DNA of 27,361 nucleotides from Pseudomonadota bacterium (lineage in GTDB: Bacteria > Pseudomonadota > Gammaproteobacteria > Burkholderiales > Burkholderiaceae_D): contig JAEYIG010000132.1 of the NCBI GenBank assembly GCA_023409175.1, positions 1-27,361 of the forward strand, read 5' to 3'. The first letter of the stretch is position 1; the number at the start of each line of letters is the position of its first letter. The translations under genes were made by a program, and so were the position numbers. Shown here piece by piece: positions 23,329 through 27,361 of this stretch. The notes beneath the pieces are model-generated. The model searched no databases, had not been told where the DNA came from, and worked only from the letters and a program-made list of their open reading frames with translations.

Positions 23329-25359
23329 ATGCACCATCTGATTGTTCAAGTTGTTCTCGATACACCACTTGACTTTTATTTTGACTATCGATACCCGGTT
23401 GGAAGGGAAGATTTCCCTGCTCCGGTAATAGGACAGCTTGTCGTTGTTCCTTTTGGGCGCCGGGAAGAAGTGGGGCTTATTGTCGAGATAAAGGAAGACA
23501 CTCACGTTGACGATAGCAAGCTGAAAGACGTGCTTTCTGTCATAAAGGAAATTCCGCCTTTACGTGCTGACTGGATCGAGCTGTGCTGTTTTGCGGCAGG
23601 TTATTACCAGCGCCCGGTAGGAGAGGTTGCCCTGCCATCCATCCCGAAAAATATCCGGGCCAACAAAAAACTTGCCTTGAAACGTGCCGCCAGGGCAATC
23701 GCACAGCCAATAAATGAGACCAATACAGACAGAGGTGAAAAGCCACGCCTCCTTCAGGCGCAACAGGACGCGGTTTCGGCCATAGTACAGACGCATGGTT
23801 TCAAACCGTTCGTCTTGTATGGCGTGACGGGGAGCGGGAAAACGGAAATCTATCTTCAGGCCATTGAAGAAAAGCTGGCTCAGTCAGAGGAAATGCAGGT
23901 ATTGATCATGGTGCCGGAAATCAATCTGACACCTCAACTTGAAATATCGGTCAGGACCCGTTTCCCGGACATTGCGATTGCCACCCTGCACAGCCGATTG
24001 ACGGAAAGCGAGCGGCTGAAGAACTGGTTGCAGATCCATATCGGACAGGCACGTATTGTTTTGGGTACCCGTCTGGCGATTCTGGCGTCGATGCCCTCTC
24101 TGGGGCTTATCGTCGTCGACGAAGAGCATGATCCGTCATACAAGCAACAGGAAGGCTTGCGTTATTCCGCACGTGACCTGGCTGTCTGGCGTGCGAACCA
24201 GTTGGGTATTCCAGTCGTACTGGGATCGGCAACGCCATCTCTGGAAAGCTGGCAACATGTATTGACCGGGCGTTATGCCAAGCTTGAATTGATGGAGCGG
24301 GCAGTAAAAGATGCCGTTTTGCCGTCGATAAGATTGATCGACACGACAGCGGAACCTCTGCAGAACGGTTTTTCACAATCGCTGATCAATGCGATAAAAC
24401 GGCGACTGGAAAAGAGTGAGCAGTCACTTCTCTTTTTGAACCGGCGTGGATATGCACCTGTGATCACCTGTGAGGCCTGTGGGTGGATAAGTACCTGTGA
24501 ACGGTGTACCGCCTACATGGTTTATCACAAGTCCCATCGTTTGTTGCGCTGTCATCATTGCGGACTGGAACGCGCTATTCCACGGGTTTGCCCTGATTGC
24601 GGAAATGCCGATTTGCAGACGCTGGGCAGGGGAACGCAACGGATTGAAGAAGGTCTGGGCGCTTATTTTCCCGAGGCACGGATCTTGCGTATCGATGCCG
24701 ATTCCACACGAAAGAAAGGGAGTCTTGAATCGGCACTCGAGCAGGTTCACAAAGGGGAGATTGATATCGTCATTGGTACCCAGATGATATCGAAAGGACA
24801 TGATTTCCAGAATATGACTCTTGTTGGAGTGCTGAACCCGGATACCGCCCTTTTTTCGCACGATTACCGGGCAGGCGAAAGACTGTTTTCGCAGCTCATG
24901 CAAGTTGCCGGCAGGGCGGGGAGAGGGGGCATATCTGAAAATGGCAATCGGAGCGAAGTGCTTATCCAGACCCGTTATCCCATGCATCCTTTATATCAGG
25001 CAGCGTTAACGCATAATTACGTGAATTATGTTTCCGAGTTGTTGATGGAGCGGCAAAATGCGGGCTTGCCACCATTCGGTTTTCAGGTTCTGCTTCTGGC
25101 AGAGGCAAGAAAAGTGGAAGTGGCCCTGGATTTTCTGCAACAGGCAGCAGGATTGATCCCTGAGCCCGATGCGCTCATTATCAATCAGCCCATACCGATG
25201 GCAATGATGCGGATTGCCAATGTCGAACGGGCGCAATTGCTGATTGAATCGACCTCAAGGGCAAGATTGCAGGGGATACTTAAAGAATGGTTGCCGGTCT
25301 TGAGGAATATCAAGACCGGCGTTCGCTGGCATGTCGAAGTCGACCCGATGACAATTTGA
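23329..25359 (+). CDS. priA: Primosomal protein N' (PriA helicase)
   Basis: 676-aa superfamily-2 helicase that restarts stalled replication forks by loading the primosome. The N-terminal DNA-binding domain begins LIVQVVLDTPLDFYFDY and contains GQLVVVPFGRREEVGLI. Helicase motif I is GVTGSGKT (165-172), motif II DEEH (264-267), motif III GSATPS. A zinc-binding insert of paired cysteines follows (CEACGWISTCERC, CHHCG, CPDCG), then motifs V and VI (GTQMISKGHDF, QVAGRAGRG). The start at 23329 gives the family N-terminus; the frame is open to 23269, but that would run into the DnaA-box cluster. No strong Shine-Dalgarno sequence. Converges on the transglycosylase gene with 17 bp between stops. Confidence 0.96.
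   Translation: MHHLIVQVVLDTPLDFYFDYRYPVGREDFPAPVIGQLVVVPFGRREEVGLIVEIKEDTHVDDSKLKDVLSVIKEIPPLRADWIELCCFAAGYYQRPVGEVALPSIPKNIRANKKLALKRAARAIAQPINETNTDRGEKPRLLQAQQDAVSAIVQTHGFKPFVLYGVTGSGKTEIYLQAIEEKLAQSEEMQVLIMVPEINLTPQLEISVRTRFPDIAIATLHSRLTESERLKNWLQIHIGQARIVLGTRLAILASMPSLGLIVVDEEHDPSYKQQEGLRYSARDLAVWRANQLGIPVVLGSATPSLESWQHVLTGRYAKLELMERAVKDAVLPSIRLIDTTAEPLQNGFSQSLINAIKRRLEKSEQSLLFLNRRGYAPVITCEACGWISTCERCTAYMVYHKSHRLLRCHHCGLERAIPRVCPDCGNADLQTLGRGTQRIEEGLGAYFPEARILRIDADSTRKKGSLESALEQVHKGEIDIVIGTQMISKGHDFQNMTLVGVLNPDTALFSHDYRAGERLFSQLMQVAGRAGRGGISENGNRSEVLIQTRYPMHPLYQAALTHNYVNYVSELLMERQNAGLPPFGFQVLLLAEARKVEVALDFLQQAAGLIPEPDALIINQPIPMAMMRIANVERAQLLIESTSRARLQGILKEWLPVLRNIKTGVRWHVEVDPMTI
25293..25320. 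other. Perfect stem-loop inside the 3' end of priA
   Basis: GCCGGTCTTG (25293-25302) and CAAGACCGGC (25311-25320) are exact 10-bp inverted complements around an 8-nt loop, ending 36 bases before the stop codon. No T-run follows on either strand. The neighbouring gene converges 17 bp after the priA stop. Confidence 0.65.
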
Positions 25360-25376
25360 TGTTCCGGGGAAGGGCC

Positions 25377-26261
25377 TTAAAGCAATCCCGGATTGTCATG
25401 AATACGTTGTTCCCGTCTTTCCTGAGCGGTTAATGCACGTGCATTGATGACCTTGCGCTGGCGTGCGGAACGTTTATCTGCCGATTTTGCCTGAGCGAGA
25501 GTCGATACTTTCGAGCCGCTGGCTACAGCCTTCAGCATCTTGTATTCTGAAATGACCTTGTTCCCATATCCCCCGTCATGGCTCATCTGGGCCGCGCCGA
25601 CGTAAGTTTTCAGGGCGCGCTCGACACTGCCGGTCTGTCGGACATACTCCTTCAGGATCCTGGAACCGACCTTGATGTTGACGACTGGATCGAGGGCATA
25701 CTGAACGCCGCCATGGTCCTCGAACTTGTCGGCATGGATTTTGGCCATAACCTGCATCAGACCCTGTGCGCCCACGGAACTCTCGGCATATGGGTTGAAA
25801 CGCGATTCAATTGCCATGACAGCCAGAATCAGATGGGGATCCAGGTCGATGTCGAAAGCGGTTTTATAAGCGGTCGTCACAAAAAGATTGGATGCCTTGT
25901 TGGCGATCTTGTACCGTTTGGAAATCCAGGAAGCAACGCGTTGTTTTTGCTTCAGTTCATCCAGTTTGGTGTGTTCTTCTTTCTGCTGTGCAGTCAATAC
26001 GTCCGTTTTTATCCAGTTTGCCTTTTCGGCAGTCACGGGAGCATTGGATGCATGGGCTTCATTAATTGGCAGGGATTCACCAACACCTTTGACGAACTCC
26101 GGCTTGACGCACAAAAGGGTAATGAAAACGAGCGTCAGGCTGGCGAAAAACATCCACATTCTTGGATGGCTCTGAATGAACAGTTTTTTCTGGCCGACTA
26201 TATTGTGTACTGCTACTTTCAAATTCCGAAAATGCAAATTTTTAAAAAAATCTTGAAACAT
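25377..26261 (-). CDS. Membrane-anchored lytic transglycosylase (SLT domain)
   Basis: 294-aa protein with a cytoplasmic N-terminus of about 34 residues, a single membrane segment (about 35-52) and a periplasmic part. A charged stretch at about 90-110 (QQKEEHTKLDELKQKQR) may form a short coiled coil. The SLT fold starts near 120; the catalytic glutamate is E152 in AVMAIESRFNP, followed by SSVGAQGLMQVM. The usual downstream GxxxL and AYNAG-type motifs appear as GSRILKEY and TYVGAAQ. The C-terminus (about 255-294) is Lys/Arg/Ala-rich. Start at 26261 with GGGGGAG five bases upstream. Expected to cut peptidoglycan glycan strands in the periplasm. Confidence 0.9.
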   Translation of the reverse strand: MFQDFFKNLHFRNLKVAVHNIVGQKKLFIQSHPRMWMFFASLTLVFITLLCVKPEFVKGVGESLPINEAHASNAPVTAEKANWIKTDVLTAQQKEEHTKLDELKQKQRVASWISKRYKIANKASNLFVTTAYKTAFDIDLDPHLILAVMAIESRFNPYAESSVGAQGLMQVMAKIHADKFEDHGGVQYALDPVVNIKVGSRILKEYVRQTGSVERALKTYVGAAQMSHDGGYGNKVISEYKMLKAVASGSKVSTLAQAKSADKRSARQRKVINARALTAQERREQRIHDNPGLL

Positions 26262-26739
26262 GAAAACTCCCCCGGATATCAAACGGTGTCAAAACGAACA
26301 AAACAAAAGAGGGTTTCTTCTGTTTGCTGGCATCGTTTTTCCGAATTATTTCCGTTTATGTCTTGTGGACATTAAACGAATGAACTCAATGGAGTTGCAG
26401 TTTTCTTGAGAGGTTGAGCTTCGCAACCGGTAAACTACAAAAAAGGCTCTTTGCCTACCTGAGAGTTCTTGATGTGTCATTATCGAATTCAGTCTGTTTC
26501 CGATATGCAATGACGACCATCAATTTATTGAATGGTATATTTGGTTTTGAAAAACATTTTGTTAAGAAACTGGGCGCATTTTATGTGTGGTTTTATATCA
26601 AGTCAATTATAAAGAAATCAATTTGTATTCATTTTAATTATATACAAAAAGCTGGGAAATGGAATATAGTTATTAAAAATCAAATATTTATGAAATATTT
26701 GAAGGCTGGAAACACTGGCAACAATCAAGAGAAAAATAA
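26262..26739. other. 478-bp AT-rich intergenic region upstream of ubiD
   Basis: No convincing gene. It holds a bulged inverted repeat at 26353-26378 (CGTTTATGTC against GACATTAAACG, 5-nt loop) about 90 bp ahead of the transglycosylase start. A structured stretch at 26411-26460 has a hairpin GGTTG/CAACC (26412-26428) and a short AGGC/GCCT hairpin after an A-run. From about 26480 to 26739 the DNA is strongly AT-rich. A plus-strand frame at 26414-26743 is open but looks non-coding. Confidence 0.5.
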
Positions 26740-27361
26740 ATGAAATATCGTGACTTGCGGGACTTCGCCGGACAACTTGGAAACGATGGTGAACTGAAGG
26801 AAATTGTTGTTTCCGTATCACCAAAGCTTGAAATGACTGAGGTGTCGCGTCGGGTGCTTCATCAGGGTGGGCCCGCCCTGTTATTCAAGAATCCTGCCGG
26901 GTATTCCATGCCGGTTCTGACTAACCTTTTCGGAACGACCCGTCGTGTTGCCCTGGCGATGGGCGGCGAAACATTGGATGATTTGAGACGCATGGGGCAA
27001 TTTCTGGCTTCCCTGAAAGAACCGCAACAACCTGAAAAATTCTCCGACATATTCGGGTTGGGCCCAATGCTGAAATCCCTGATGGATATGCGGCCGAAAG
27101 AACAGAAAAATGGCCCATGTCAGGAAGTTATCCTGGAAGGCAAAAACGTCGATTTGCACTCATTACCGGTTCAGACATGCTGGCCTGCCGATGCCGGGCC
27201 ATTGATTACATGGGGGCTTGTGGTCACGCAGGGACCGAACAAGAAACGTCAGAATCTGGGGATTTACCGACAGCAGGTCATTGGCAATAACAAAGTCATC
27301 ATGCGCTGGCTGGCGCATCGGGGTGGGGCGCAGGACTTCAGGGAACACCGGATAGCCAACA
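26740..27361 (+). CDS. ubiD: UbiD-family 3-octaprenyl-4-hydroxybenzoate decarboxylase (5' part)
   Basis: The first 207 codons are present and the frame runs off the window end. UbiD uses prenylated FMN to decarboxylate the ubiquinone precursor 3-polyprenyl-4-hydroxybenzoate. Conserved UbiD stretches are present: [63 protein letters not shown] and [17 protein letters not shown]. The last two lie in the cofactor and metal-binding region. Start at 26740 with an AAGAGA purine stretch upstream; no better start is visible. The C-terminal glutamates of the active site lie beyond the window. Likely about 490 aa in full. Confidence 0.93.
   Translation, partial: MKYRDLRDFAGQLGNDGELKEIVVSVSPKLEMTEVSRRVLHQGGPALLFKNPAGYSMPVLTNLFGTTRRVALAMGGETLDDLRRMGQFLASLKEPQQPEKFSDIFGLGPMLKSLMDMRPKEQKNGPCQEVILEGKNVDLHSLPVQTCWPADAGPLITWGLVVTQGPNKKRQNLGIYRQQVIGNNKVIMRWLAHRGGAQDFREHRIAN

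Noticed and set aside
25578..26375. 265-codon plus-strand frame opposite the lytic transglycosylase gene
   Set aside because: Antisense to a clear SLT-domain gene with a strong Shine-Dalgarno sequence; no recognisable domain.
26405..26475. Riboswitch-like fragments (CTCTCAGG on the minus strand as in glycine riboswitches; GCAACCGG and GGCTC on the plus strand as in SAH riboswitches)
   Set aside because: Only short isolated pieces match; the remaining conserved core and pairing of either class is missing, and the downstream genes do not fit.
26414..26743. Open frame of 109 codons on the plus strand ahead of ubiD
   Set aside because: It starts at TTG without a Shine-Dalgarno sequence, has AT-driven Lys/Ile/Asn/Phe composition unlike its neighbours, resembles no family I know and overlaps the ubiD start by four bases.

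Overview
The window reads as a chromosomal segment of a betaproteobacterium, most likely Oxalobacteraceae/Burkholderiales (Oxalobacter-like). This rests on family-level protein resemblance, on the rsmB - DUF4390 - ntrY - short-ntrX order, on rpe-gph-trpE, and on roughly balanced base composition. The genus is an inference; no rRNA or other marker is present. I see no insertion sequence, prophage, CRISPR array, tRNA or rRNA. It is mostly core housekeeping DNA with dense coding, and the unusual signals lie in the gaps and at gene ends.

Layout. (1) 1-2391: end of clpS overlapping clpA, closed by a bidirectional terminator. (2) 2401-5298: a membrane 4Fe-4S protein, a YeaE-type aldo/keto reductase and an SRPBCC/DUF1857-like protein. 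(3) 4801-8217: def-fmt (minus), divergent from dprA. (4) 8431-11064: topB, a type IA topoisomerase with a histone-like Lys/Thr/Ala tail. (5) 20267-11131 (minus): a continuous run rpe, gph, a Trp-rich leader ORF, trpE, rsmB, DUF4390, ntrY-like kinase, short ntrX-like regulator, YajO-like aldo/keto reductase. Gaps are 4-43 bp except for the 177-bp trpE leader. (6) 20400-22977: apaG, mltA, uspA-like (minus), DUF4404. (7) 22978-23328: a very AT-rich gap with four DnaA-box-like 9-mers, leading into priA. (8) 25377-27361: a membrane-anchored lytic transglycosylase (minus), a 478-bp AT-rich gap and the first 207 codons of ubiD.

How it works together. ClpS/ClpA are protein-quality-control partners. 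Def/Fmt formylate initiator tRNA and deformylate nascent chains. DprA, TopB and PriA serve DNA uptake, decatenation and replication restart. MltA and the second transglycosylase trim peptidoglycan. The long minus-strand run joins pentose/2-phosphoglycolate metabolism, the first step of tryptophan synthesis, rRNA methylation and a two-component system.

Most worth a second look: (a) the oriC-like DnaA-box/AT-rich region upstream of priA; (b) an unannotated 28-codon leader ORF containing Trp-Arg-Arg-Trp, with a terminator-like hairpin, directly upstream of trpE; (c) perfect 8-10 bp stem-loops inside the 3' coding ends at all three convergent gene pairs that lack an intergenic terminator.
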